Below are positions 41,911-50,004 of a stretch of DNA of 64,000 nucleotides, piece by piece; position 1 is the first letter of the stretch; every line of letters starts with the position of its first letter. The notes under the pieces are model-generated. The model saw only the letters and a program-made list of their open reading frames with translations, searched no databases and was not told the origin of the DNA. Source of the stretch: CBDAQA01 sp965247815 (GTDB taxonomy: Bacteria; Planctomycetota; Phycisphaerae; Tepidisphaerales; Tepidisphaeraceae); NCBI GenBank assembly GCA_965247815.1, contig CBDFHW010000009.1, forward strand, positions 62,001-126,000, given 5' to 3'. Both the position numbers and the translations under genes were made by a program.

Positions 41911-42507
41911 TCAGTACACGACCGCGACCGCATCTTCGATCGCTTCGATCACCTGGCGGACGTGGAACGGCTTACGCAAAAACCCGTCAAAACCTGACGC
42001 TAACAGCCCCTTGCTTTCGTCGTCGGTCATCTTACCGCTGACGGCAATCACCTTGGTCAATTGCAGATCGGCGTTGGATTTTACGTGCTTGGCTACCGCC
42101 CGGCCGTCGACGTCGCTGAGGTGCATGTCCAGCAGGATCACGTGTGGCCGAAACTTCTCGGCGATCGCGCCGGCGGCGAATCCGCTGCGGGCGACTTCCA
42201 CCTCGTACTTTGCTTCGTCTTCGAGGATCTTTTCAAGCACTTCGACGATGTCCTGTTCGCCGTCGACGATCATGACCCGCGTGCAGCCGGTCATCAGGCC
42301 GTTCAACGGCATACCGTGGTGCTTCATGAACCGAATCAGCTGGTTCAACGGAATTCGGCGGTCCTTGCTGCCCGGGATGCGATACCCCGTCAGCGCGCCG
42401 GTGTCGAACCATTTGCTGACTGTCCGCGGGGCCACATTACAAATCTTGGCAACTTCGCCGGTGGTCAAAACGTCTTTAACTTTCGTGGTCGTACCGTTCA
42501 TTTGCAT
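41911..42507 (-). CDS. Excisionase/MerR-like HTH fused to a CheY-type receiver
   Basis: A 198-residue protein; ATG at 42507 with GGAG five bases upstream. Residues 13-65 form an HTH of the MerR/excisionase type: LTTGEVAKICNVAPRTVSKW, then GALTGYRIPGSKDRRIPLNQ. Residues 75-198 are a receiver: acidic residues in VMIVDGEQDIV (82, 84), the acceptor Asp127 in VILLDMHLSDVDG, Ser157 in VIAVSGKM, Lys179 in FLRKPF. It is inverted compared with normal response regulators, whose DNA-binding domain is C-terminal. Planctomycetes carry many such HTH-REC proteins. No histidine kinase is adjacent. Phosphorylation would presumably control DNA binding. Confidence 0.9.
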   Translation of the reverse strand: MQMNGTTTKVKDVLTTGEVAKICNVAPRTVSKWFDTGALTGYRIPGSKDRRIPLNQLIRFMKHHGMPLNGLMTGCTRVMIVDGEQDIVEVLEKILEDEAKYEVEVARSGFAAGAIAEKFRPHVILLDMHLSDVDGRAVAKHVKSNADLQLTKVIAVSGKMTDDESKGLLASGFDGFLRKPFHVRQVIEAIEDAVAVVY

Positions 42508-42960
42508 TTACTCCAGGTCGCGCGACCGGTAATACAGGTCAGGGCGACGTTCTCCTTCGATCCTCTCCCGAGTGGCCCCGTCCTTGGCCCGTGTAACACT
42601 CCGTTGACATGCTCTATATCGACAGGCCGGCTATTGCCTTTACTCCGAGTGCGCAGTTTTTGCCGGTATCCGGGGTAACTCTGGAACTGCCGACATTATC
42701 GGTCGCGGCTAGAGAAGCCGGTACCGCGGCTCGGATTTTCAGTTTTTCTCGCCATTACTCTGGTCACGCGTGAAGCCGTATTGGTTTCATGCTTCGAGTC
42801 GTTTCCTTCGCGGTTCGCTTTCAAGGGCCGGTAAAAACAACTCGCCCGAAGCTTCGAACGAGACGGCGGGTCATGAATTCCGCGCAATTCTGGAAAGACT
42901 CGCGCGGCGTCCGCCCAATTCCGGGCCATTCCGGGAACTGCGTTGCTCGACAGGTAGCAG
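42508..42960. other. Divergent intergenic region, 453 bases
   Basis: Region between the HTH-receiver gene (minus) and the beta-CASP gene (plus). It must hold both promoters. TTGACA occurs at 42602-42607, but no matching -10 lies 16-18 bases on; the only TATA-like stretch begins six bases after it. Short open frames here show no known protein. No repeat or RNA gene seen. Confidence 0.45.
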
Positions 42961-44448
42961 GTGACTACGCTCGCGGGGATGCGAATCCAATTCTGCGGGG
43001 CGGACCGTACGGTTACCGGATCGTGTCATCTGCTCGACATCAATGGGCTACGCATCTTCCTGGACTTCGGGCTCTACCAGGGTCGCCGTGACGACGCCCG
43101 GCGGATCAACGCCTATGTCCCCGAAGGGCTCAAGACCGCCGACGCGATCATTCTGTCGCACGGGCATCTGGACCACTGCGGCAAGCTCCCGGTGGCCGTG
43201 CGCGCGGGCTTCAAAGGTCCGATCTATTGCACCCCCGCCACCGGCGCGGTTGCCCGCATCGTGCTGAACGACTCGGCTAAAATTCAGGAAGAGAATATCG
43301 AGTACATCAACCGCCGGGACCGCGGGCCCGACGAACCCACGAGCCAACCCCTGTATCGGATGGCCGATATCCCCGCGACTCTCCGGCAGTTCAAGCCCGT
43401 CGACTACCAACAGAAGACCGACCTCGGCAAAGGCGTTTCGTTCACGTTCTACGACGCGGGGCACATCCTCGGGTCGGCCTACGTGGTTCTGGAATGGACC
43501 GAATCTGGTAAACAACGGTCGCTATTGTTCACCGCCGACGTCGGGCGGTACGGCTCGGCCGTGCTCCGCGACCCGCACCCGCTGCCGCACGCGGTTGATC
43601 ATGTCATCACCGAGAGCACCTACGGCAACACCCGCCACGCGCCGATCGATCAGGTCGGCCCTCAGCTGCTCGAATGCATTCAATACTGCATCGCGCACAA
43701 AAGCAGGTTGCTGGTCCCGAGCTTTGCCGTGGGTCGGACGCAAACCGTGCTGTGGTACGTGCAGCGATTTATCCAGGAGAAGAAGATTCCGCCAATCCCG
43801 ATGTTCGTCGACAGCCCGATGGGCGTTGAAGTCAGCCGGGTCTTCTCGCAATTCCCGGAGTGCTACGACAAGGAAACCTGCGAAGCGATCGGCCACGCCG
43901 ACCTGTTCGCTGCCAGTCAGATCACGTTTGCGTCGTCGGTCGGCCAGAGCAAAGCGATCAACAACACGCCCGGCCCGTGTGTGATCATCGCCAGCAGCCC
44001 GACCTGCGAGTTCGGCCGCATTCTGCACCACCTGACCCAGAGCGTCGAACGCCCGGACGACATGGTGCTGTTCGTCGGGTGGATCCCCCCACAAACGCTC
44101 GGCCGACGTCTGCAGGACCGCGAAAGCCGCGTCCGCATTTTCAATCGATTTTACGACGTGCGTTGTCAGGTCCGCACGATCCACGGCCTCAGTGCCCACG
44201 CCGACGGCGACGAGCTTCTCAAGTTTTTAGCGCCGACCCTCAAGCCGCAGACCACCGCGTATGTCGTGCACGGCGAAGTTCCACAGGCCGAAGGATTCGC
44301 TGCCAGGCTGCTGAAAGCCGGCATCGGTCAGGCGTTCGTGCCCGCGATGGAAACCAGCATGATGGCCGGCGACCCGCCCGAACTCGCGATCACCACCGAG
44401 GCCACCCGCCCCCCCGGCGCCGGTGTATCGCAGGACACTCAGGAATAA
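42961..44448 (+). CDS. Beta-CASP metallo-beta-lactamase nuclease
   Basis: A 495-residue protein of the CPSF73/YSH1-like beta-CASP group, expected to process RNA. The start may be GTG 42961 or ATG 42979 (MRIQFCGADRTVTG). The metallo-beta-lactamase part has AIILSHGHLDHCGKLP, then DAGHILGSAYVVLEW, and TADVGRYGSAVL. The beta-CASP part has ESTYGNTRHAP, VPSFAVGRTQTVLWYV, then ASSPTCEFGRILHHL. The C-terminal IHGLSAHADGDELLKFL supplies the last metal ligands. Family members cleave RNA 3' ends or act as 5' exonucleases; no target is evident. It is divergent from the HTH-receiver gene. Confidence 0.93.
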   Translation: MTTLAGMRIQFCGADRTVTGSCHLLDINGLRIFLDFGLYQGRRDDARRINAYVPEGLKTADAIILSHGHLDHCGKLPVAVRAGFKGPIYCTPATGAVARIVLNDSAKIQEENIEYINRRDRGPDEPTSQPLYRMADIPATLRQFKPVDYQQKTDLGKGVSFTFYDAGHILGSAYVVLEWTESGKQRSLLFTADVGRYGSAVLRDPHPLPHAVDHVITESTYGNTRHAPIDQVGPQLLECIQYCIAHKSRLLVPSFAVGRTQTVLWYVQRFIQEKKIPPIPMFVDSPMGVEVSRVFSQFPECYDKETCEAIGHADLFAASQITFASSVGQSKAINNTPGPCVIIASSPTCEFGRILHHLTQSVERPDDMVLFVGWIPPQTLGRRLQDRESRVRIFNRFYDVRCQVRTIHGLSAHADGDELLKFLAPTLKPQTTAYVVHGEVPQAEGFAARLLKAGIGQAFVPAMETSMMAGDPPELAITTEATRPPGAGVSQDTQE

Positions 44449-44453
44449 TCCGT

Positions 44454-45872
44454 TTAGCCGGCCCGCTTGCGGGCCCTTGTCTTCACCCGGCGAACAACCG
44501 CGTCGAGCGAAAGAAAAACGGCGAACCCCGCGACAAAAACCGACGCCGCAAGGGCCAGCCATCTATCCCACGGCACGTGCCCCGCGTGCGACAGGTCGAA
44601 CGGCCCGGCGATCATCTCGCCCTGCCCCGGATACCCCGCCGTCGCGATCACCCGACCGGAACTTTCGGTTAGTTGTGACATTCCCGAACTCCACACCCCG
44701 AATGTCGGTATCCCGTATTCGGCAGACCGCACCGGCGCCATTCGCCCGTGCAACATTCGTCGTTCGTATTCGCCCCAGTTCTGCCCGTCCTCGGTCGGAA
44801 CGATTAATCCCGCCGCACCCTCGCGAATGAAATCGTCCATCACCTCGGCATAGCTCAGGTCATAACAAACCGCGATTCCGATTTTGCCCCAAGGCGACTC
44901 CCACACCCGGCGACGTTCGGCCGGCAACCCGTCGGACATGAATTGCACGGGGACCGATTTCGCCTGTTCGAACACGTCGCTGCCGTCCGGACCGACGACA
45001 AAAGCGGTGTCGTAGTAAGTGCCGTCAGCCAGCGGTCGGGTCCCGCCCGCGACCAGATAACGATGGTGCTTCCTCACGACTTCCCGGACGACTTCAGGAA
45101 TCGGTCCCTCGAAAGAATATTCGCTGAGCACCAGAATCTGAGCTTCGGGATGAGCAGTCGCGAGCGTATCGACGGCCCGCGCCGCCGTGGCCGCGGCCGG
45201 GAACTCGAGTTGTACGCCCGCGACGCGCAACGGGACAGACCTGCTTGGTTGTACAAACGATGGCCAGTACATCGACACCGCGAGCCCTGCAGACGCGACC
45301 AACCCTGCAAGCCGAAGCGAGCGACGGTCGCTTACGAGCAAGGCTCCGGCGACCGCGAAAACAAACCCGAGCCCGTAAACACCGATGCACAGCAGGCGAA
45401 CACCCGGCACGAACGCGGTCGCCTGTCCCGGCAACAACCACGCGAATCTTAAATGATATAACTCGCTGCGGAAGAATTCGATCCCGGTCCAGAGCGAGGC
45501 GGTGACCAGAACCAGCGGCGGTGGCGAGAAACGCTTCTGCGCTTGTTGAAGCAGCAAAGCGAAGACGGCGATCGGCAACCCCGCGATGAGGAACAGCGCC
45601 GCCGACGCCCGGCCGAATACCTGATAGAGAAACGCCAGTGGCGGCCCGTACATCTCCAAACCCGCGGCTAATCCCGCATAGAACGCCTGCCGTGCAGTGG
45701 CCAAACGCCCGAGCAGGAAAAGACCCGGTAATGCGAGCAGAATGACACCCGAGCCGGTTTTCGTCGAGAAAACAATCCAGTACCCAACGACTGCGACGAC
45801 ACCGCCGGTCAGACTACGCCACTGGAACGTTGAATGCGGGTCGGCAGAGGCTGAAGGTGGCGGGGGCAACAC
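44454..45872 (-). CDS. lnt: Apolipoprotein N-acyltransferase
   Basis: A 472-residue integral membrane enzyme that N-acylates lipoproteins after signal cleavage. The N-terminal half has about six membrane segments (AGLEMYGPPLAFLYQVFG). The nitrilase-like domain follows with the catalytic residues in VLSEYSFEGPIP (Glu), VWESPWGKIGIAVCYDLSYA (Cys) and FGVWSSGMSQLTESSGRVIA. Its end is five bases from the convergent gene at 44448. Several lipoproteins in the window (OmpA, LysM, RND adaptor) are possible substrates of the pathway. Confidence 0.9.
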   Translation of the reverse strand: MLPPPPSASADPHSTFQWRSLTGGVVAVVGYWIVFSTKTGSGVILLALPGLFLLGRLATARQAFYAGLAAGLEMYGPPLAFLYQVFGRASAALFLIAGLPIAVFALLLQQAQKRFSPPPLVLVTASLWTGIEFFRSELYHLRFAWLLPGQATAFVPGVRLLCIGVYGLGFVFAVAGALLVSDRRSLRLAGLVASAGLAVSMYWPSFVQPSRSVPLRVAGVQLEFPAAATAARAVDTLATAHPEAQILVLSEYSFEGPIPEVVREVVRKHHRYLVAGGTRPLADGTYYDTAFVVGPDGSDVFEQAKSVPVQFMSDGLPAERRRVWESPWGKIGIAVCYDLSYAEVMDDFIREGAAGLIVPTEDGQNWGEYERRMLHGRMAPVRSAEYGIPTFGVWSSGMSQLTESSGRVIATAGYPGQGEMIAGPFDLSHAGHVPWDRWLALAASVFVAGFAVFLSLDAVVRRVKTRARKRAG

Positions 45873-45908
45873 CGTCGGCGATCTTACCTCAATCGGGCAG
45901 CGTCCATG

Positions 45909-45941
45909 AAAAAAGCCCGTGCGAATGAACGCACGGGCTTT
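45909..45941 (-). terminator. Rho-independent terminator of the OmpA gene
   Basis: Perfect 12-base arms (45912-45923 and 45930-45941) and a 6-base loop. On the minus strand it is followed by six T and lies 26 bases after the stop of the OmpA gene. It is upstream of, not inside, lnt. Confidence 0.92.
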
Positions 45942-45966
45942 CTCGCCTGGAGACTGCGAATCGAAC

Positions 45967-46893
45967 TTACTTGTTCAACGCGCTGTCTTTGTTTTGCTGG
46001 GCGGCGGCGGGGATGGCGGCGCCGGGGGCGGGGCGGGCCATGCGACGCGGCTTGGATTCGACCGGGGCTGCAGTGGCCACCGCGGCGGTTCCACCGACGT
46101 GCAACGACGCAGGCAGGATCAGCACTTCAACCCGGCGGTTCTGAGCCTTGCCGGCTTCAGTCGTGTTCTGGGCGACCGGACGCTCGTCGGCATAGCCGAC
46201 GACGCCCATCCGCTTGGCGTTCACGCCGTCGGCAACCAGTTCGCTGCCGACCGCGATCGCGCGGTGCGACGATAGGTACCAATTATTAAAATGGCCCCGA
46301 CGCTTGGTCGTCTCGTTGGTGACCGGCGTGCTGTCGGTGTGCCCGGCGACCAGCAATTCGTACCGGTCGGCACCGGCCGAGGTCAGGATCGAGCTGAATC
46401 GGGCGAGCACTTCTTTGGCCTTGGGGGTGACGGTCGCGTCACCGACGGCGAAGGCGACGTCGCTCTTGAACTTCACCACGCCGCTGGCGGCGTCGAAGTC
46501 GACGAGCCCGGAGTTCTGATTCGCAAAATCGGTCAATTCACTGGTCAAAGCCTGCCCGAGCGGCTCGCCGCCCTTGGCGCTACCGATCAATGCCATCGCT
46601 TCGCTGTACCGACGACTCCACTCGGCGTTCTGCGCCTGCAGTTCGTTGTTCTGCGTCTGCATGTTCAGGTACATCGCGTCGTGCGCGCCATTGCTGTTAC
46701 CGGCGGCGGCGAGCTGCTTGGCGGCGGCTTCGGCGCGGGCGTTGGCCTGATTAATTTCGGTCTGGCTGTGGGCGACCTGCTCGGCGTATTGATCTCGCTC
46801 GAGGCGGACCTTGGCGAAATCCTCGGCCGATACGCAACCGGACAGAGCCAATCCCAAGGTTCCAAGAGCTGCAAAATTGCGAAGACGTGACAT
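45967..46893 (-). CDS. OmpA-family peptidoglycan-binding lipoprotein
   Basis: Start at ATG 46893, with GGAGG six bases upstream; 308 residues. The signal ends at LSGC (about residue 19), a lipobox. A coiled-coil region follows (LERDQYAEQVAHSQTEINQA; ALAAAAKQL-type). The C-terminal OmpA domain has LLVAGHTDSTPV (Asp) and KAQNRRVEVLIL (Arg), the diaminopimelate-binding residues, and a last GYADERPVAQNT. It should tie the outer membrane to peptidoglycan. The 12-residue Pro/Ala tail is unusual. Own terminator downstream. Confidence 0.93.
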   Translation of the reverse strand: MSRLRNFAALGTLGLALSGCVSAEDFAKVRLERDQYAEQVAHSQTEINQANARAEAAAKQLAAAGNSNGAHDAMYLNMQTQNNELQAQNAEWSRRYSEAMALIGSAKGGEPLGQALTSELTDFANQNSGLVDFDAASGVVKFKSDVAFAVGDATVTPKAKEVLARFSSILTSAGADRYELLVAGHTDSTPVTNETTKRRGHFNNWYLSSHRAIAVGSELVADGVNAKRMGVVGYADERPVAQNTTEAGKAQNRRVEVLILPASLHVGGTAAVATAAPVESKPRRMARPAPGAAIPAAAQQNKDSALNK

Positions 46894-47148
46894 GAAAGCC
46901 TCCATGCTTTAACTGTGAAATCGCTGGTTCCACCAGCGGGTGGTCCCCGTAAGCACGGGGATCAAATTTGTCCGGGAATCAATTACTGGTGTACCGACGC
47001 CCACTGATCCACGATATGCTGCATGCCCGTCGCGATCGAGTGCGCATATTTTGCCGGGTCAAAAACAAAAAGCAAGCGAAAATTCGCAGAAAAACGGAAC
47101 CGGGCGCAAAAACTGCCTGCTTAGCTGCGGAATTGGACCGTTACCCAA

Positions 47149-48180
47149 TTATCGCCGCACGGACATCTGGATCAGCTTGCCGAACGCGAAGCACAGGCCG
47201 CTGACGACCAGCCCGACGATCACGATGATCATGAACGGGTTTTCCATCTTGCCGAAGTACGCGACCGAGTCCGGGAGAAAATCGTAACTCGCCGCGATCA
47301 ATGCGAACAATGGGAAGAGCAGAAAAAGGCCCGCGCCGAGGGCGAGTCCGCCGAACGCGCCGGCCCATGGATCGACCGCATCGACAATGACGACGCCGCT
47401 GTTGCCCCGGCTGACACCGCCGCGCGGCGGGTCGAGCCGGACGCCGGCCATCGACCCGGTGTCCGGCGGCGCGAGCGGTCGCTTCCCACCGGAAGGTGAA
47501 ATTTCATCCAGCAGTTCGGCGCCAAGGCTGGTGTCGTCGCTTTCGCGGGTCAGGTCCAAGAGCCCCGACCCTGAACCGATTCCCTGCAGGTCCAGATCGG
47601 CAACCGACCCGCCACTGCCCGCGCCGGGCATTGCGGTTTGGGCCATCGGATCGACCGGCATGTGGGTGTCGTCACCGAAGACGTTGATGCCCTGCCGGGT
47701 GCCGACCGTGCCGCTCATGCCGGTCCCGGTGCCGCCGGCGCTACTGCGGCCGGGCGACGGAATCCCACCGACCGTGCCCGACAGACCCAGGTCGGCTGCT
47801 AAGGCAGTGTCGTCTTTCAGGTTCATCATGCCCGAGCCCGCCCCGCCGCCGGCCAATCCACTGCCGAGCCCACTGCCCGAGATGCCGGCCAGCCCGCTAC
47901 CCGAGGCGAGCCCGCTGCCGATCGAATCGGCCAAGCCCAGGTTCGTGCCGCTGCCGCCCCGTGTGTCGGCCAGGCTAAGCGGGACACCGCTGTCGGCGAA
48001 GTCGATTTCACCACCGCCCATTTGAGCCTTGAGCGCGTCCACCTGATCGGACTTGAACATCAGACGCGGGCCGTCGCGAAATTCACGCAGCCGGCCTTCA
48101 CGTGTCAATTGTTTGATCTGGTCTTCGGTCTGTCCGAGCGCGGCCTTGGTCTCGTCCAGCGTGTAAAACATCTTGGCCAT
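47149..48180 (-). CDS. MerR-like HTH protein with Gly/Ser linker and two membrane segments
   Basis: A 343-residue protein. Residues 4-55 are an HTH of the helix_turn_helix type (YTLDETKAALGQTEDQIKQL, LTREGRLREFRDGPRLMFKS). A Gly/Ser/Ala-rich low-complexity linker (about 56-270) follows, with repeated GSGLA units (LASGSGLAGISGSGLGSGL). Two membrane segments lie at the C-terminus (LALGAGLFLLFPLFALIAAS and FMIIVIVGLVVSGLCFAFGK). This layout is a recurrent planctomycete family. An HTH anchored in the membrane is odd; it may be a scaffold rather than a transcription factor. The ATG has GAGGAA upstream. Confidence 0.8.
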   Translation of the reverse strand: MAKMFYTLDETKAALGQTEDQIKQLTREGRLREFRDGPRLMFKSDQVDALKAQMGGGEIDFADSGVPLSLADTRGGSGTNLGLADSIGSGLASGSGLAGISGSGLGSGLAGGGAGSGMMNLKDDTALAADLGLSGTVGGIPSPGRSSAGGTGTGMSGTVGTRQGINVFGDDTHMPVDPMAQTAMPGAGSGGSVADLDLQGIGSGSGLLDLTRESDDTSLGAELLDEISPSGGKRPLAPPDTGSMAGVRLDPPRGGVSRGNSGVVIVDAVDPWAGAFGGLALGAGLFLLFPLFALIAASYDFLPDSVAYFGKMENPFMIIVIVGLVVSGLCFAFGKLIQMSVRR

Positions 48181-48280
48181 GTGCGTTCCTCAAATCAGGC
48201 GGGATCCGTGTTCGTCTTCAATGGGTTTACCGCAAGTCGACTGATTCTACAAGAATCGACCGGCGTTGCGTCGGCATCGG

Positions 48281-48724
48281 TTACGGTTTGGCAGACTCGG
48301 GCGTCACAGTCGCCGGCGGCGCCTCGCGGGAGGGTTCCTGCGACCGTTCGACTTCTGCCCTGATATCAGCCGGTGTCGGCGACGTATTGCGAGCCTTCAG
48401 TTGCCGGTCGTACCGAATGTCCCGGGCTGATTCCAGACGAAGCATGTGCTCCCCGGGCTGGTACGAATAAACGTCGAGCGTCTGGTTTTCTTCGTCGAGC
48501 ACGTAGCAACCCCAGACCTGTGGGGACAACTGCGCGGGCATCACATTTAAACCGCGACCGGCCAAGGGCTGTCCGTTCAGCACCGGCGGGACCTGCGCGA
48601 ATGCCGAGCCCGAAGCGGAGGTCTTGCCGTCGCGGGAGATCAGCGTCAGGAGAATCAGGACAAGCACAATTCCGTTGAAACAGAGGGCGGCGTAGACGCG
48701 ATGGGTCTGACGGAGAAGGTTCAT
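48281..48724 (-). CDS. Planctomycete membrane-anchored hypothetical protein
   Basis: A 147-residue protein with an N-terminal membrane anchor (LCFNGIVLVLILLTLI). Residues 50-110 form a small beta-rich domain: WGCYVLDEENQTLDVYSYQP, then LRLESARDIRYDRQL. This WGxYVLDEExQTLDVYxxxPG pattern looks like a beta-propeller or sheet unit. The C-terminal tail is Pro/Ala-rich. I do not recognise a named family. The next gene upstream on the same strand is the Trm112-like gene, 74 bases away. Confidence 0.65.
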   Translation of the reverse strand: MNLLRQTHRVYAALCFNGIVLVLILLTLISRDGKTSASGSAFAQVPPVLNGQPLAGRGLNVMPAQLSPQVWGCYVLDEENQTLDVYSYQPGEHMLRLESARDIRYDRQLKARNTSPTPADIRAEVERSQEPSREAPPATVTPESAKP

Positions 48725-48798
48725 GAACGCAAAAGTATACCGCCGGCCTTAATGGCTGCCATCTAAAATTCCACGCCCGCGGCGGATCCGGGACGCAG

Positions 48799-49029
48799 TT
48801 ATCGTCGGCCGAACCGGCCCTTGAATTCGTCGAGCGACGCGACGCCTTCGGGGAGCTCGGCCTCTTCCGGGAGCATCACCGGGATCGCTTCACGGACCGG
48901 GTACCGCAACCCGCCGACTTCGGCGACGAGCCAGTCGCCCTGCTGTTTCAGTTCACTCCGCGTCACCGGGCAGCGAAGGATCGCCACCAGGTTCGGGTCC
49001 ACGACGTTCGAAATTGGGGAATCGGACAT
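48799..49029 (-). CDS. Trm112-family (UPF0434/YcaR-like) small protein
   Basis: A 76-residue protein. Start at ATG 49029, with an alternative TTG at 49041 whose frame overlaps the upstream stop as TTGA. Trm112 features are ILRCPVTRSELKQQGDWLVA, then VGGLRYPVREAIPVMLPEEA, a short zinc-ribbon-like domain of which only one Cys is retained. Trm112 proteins activate methyltransferases in eukaryotes and archaea; the bacterial short form has no proven role. It is co-directional with and probably coupled to the gene at 49038. Confidence 0.85.
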   Translation of the reverse strand: MSDSPISNVVDPNLVAILRCPVTRSELKQQGDWLVAEVGGLRYPVREAIPVMLPEEAELPEGVASLDEFKGRFGRR

Positions 49030-49037
49030 AAATCGTT

Positions 49038-49892
49038 TCAAGGTAAAAGGTCGGTCGATCGGTCAAGACCATACAACGTGTCGGCCAGCAACATCAAGCT
49101 GACGCCGTCGATTCGGCCCGGCTGCTGAGTGGTCATCGCGTGCAAGACCTGGTCGGCCAGCAACGGCGCGTAGCGCAGAAACGCCGGCAATCCCCACGGC
49201 TGAGCCGTCGCATGATCGGGTTGCGTTTCGACCAGATGAAACTCGGCGGCGCGACGCGCCGACTCGTTCGCCGACGAATCGTCCGTTCTAGCCGCGAAGC
49301 TGGCGACCGCGTGCAGCAAGATCAATTCGTGGTACCAATGCGTTTCAGGATTATCGTGCAGATCTGCGATCAGGAAAGCGCCACTGAGCTGTTGACTGTT
49401 GCACAAATCGCGGATGCTTGATGCCCCTCGTGCGGCCCGATCGTGATCGCCGAACAACCCCCCCTCGACAACATTCGCAAGCGACGCCCAGATATATTCA
49501 GTCACCGCGGACCCGTTGGCAGCGGTCTTCGCGATATCTGTCCGGCTTTGGTGCAAGAGGTCGCACCATTGCTTGAGCGGTTCGCCCCAGCGCGCGTTAC
49601 CGGTTCGCTCGAAGGCAACTAACCAGCAGTAAATCAGCAGCGGCCGATAGACCTCGCGGTGATGCCCGCAGGCATCGACGACGACAAGCTCTGATCGCGC
49701 GATCTCGCCGGGTTGCTGCAACAGCCGGTCGACGCACTGTCTCCCGTCCCGGGCCGACATCACCAGCGGTAACACCAAACCGCGTTCGACTTGCAGAAGC
49801 TTGGAGCCCTCAACCAACGGCTCGAAGTCCGAACTCGCGGCGACAGCGGTTTCGATCAGCTTGCGATATTGGAGTGCGGCGCCGGTCGTCAC
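49038..49892 (-). CDS. Hypothetical helical protein (alpha/alpha toroid-like)
   Basis: A 284-residue protein that I do not recognise. It is predicted to be almost entirely helical with repeated ~40-residue helix pairs: YRPLLIYCWLVAFERTGNAR, HELILLHAVASFAARTDDSS, and PAFLRYAPLLADQVLHAMT. This pattern resembles an alpha/alpha toroid of polysaccharide lyases or the GH88/105 type, but the catalytic residues of those families are not clear. No signal peptide is seen. It is coupled to the Trm112-like gene downstream. Confidence 0.65.
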   Translation of the reverse strand: MTTGAALQYRKLIETAVAASSDFEPLVEGSKLLQVERGLVLPLVMSARDGRQCVDRLLQQPGEIARSELVVVDACGHHREVYRPLLIYCWLVAFERTGNARWGEPLKQWCDLLHQSRTDIAKTAANGSAVTEYIWASLANVVEGGLFGDHDRAARGASSIRDLCNSQQLSGAFLIADLHDNPETHWYHELILLHAVASFAARTDDSSANESARRAAEFHLVETQPDHATAQPWGLPAFLRYAPLLADQVLHAMTTQQPGRIDGVSLMLLADTLYGLDRSTDLLP

Positions 49893-50004
49893 GCCGAGAT
49901 GTTAGTCGGGTCATTCGGGCCGACCAACTGACCTCAAGTTTTTTCATCAGACAACAAGCGCCCGTGTTGCTGCTAAGGTTGACGGGACACACGCTGGAGC
50001 AGAG

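Noticed and set aside
42602..42618. Promoter with TTGACA before the beta-CASP gene
   Set aside because: The only TATA-like sequence is six bases away, too close to serve as a -10.
46942..46963. Hairpin TCCCCGT/ACGGGGA upstream of the OmpA gene
   Set aside because: Seven-base arms with a short loop and no T-run; it could be part of a leader but there is no support.
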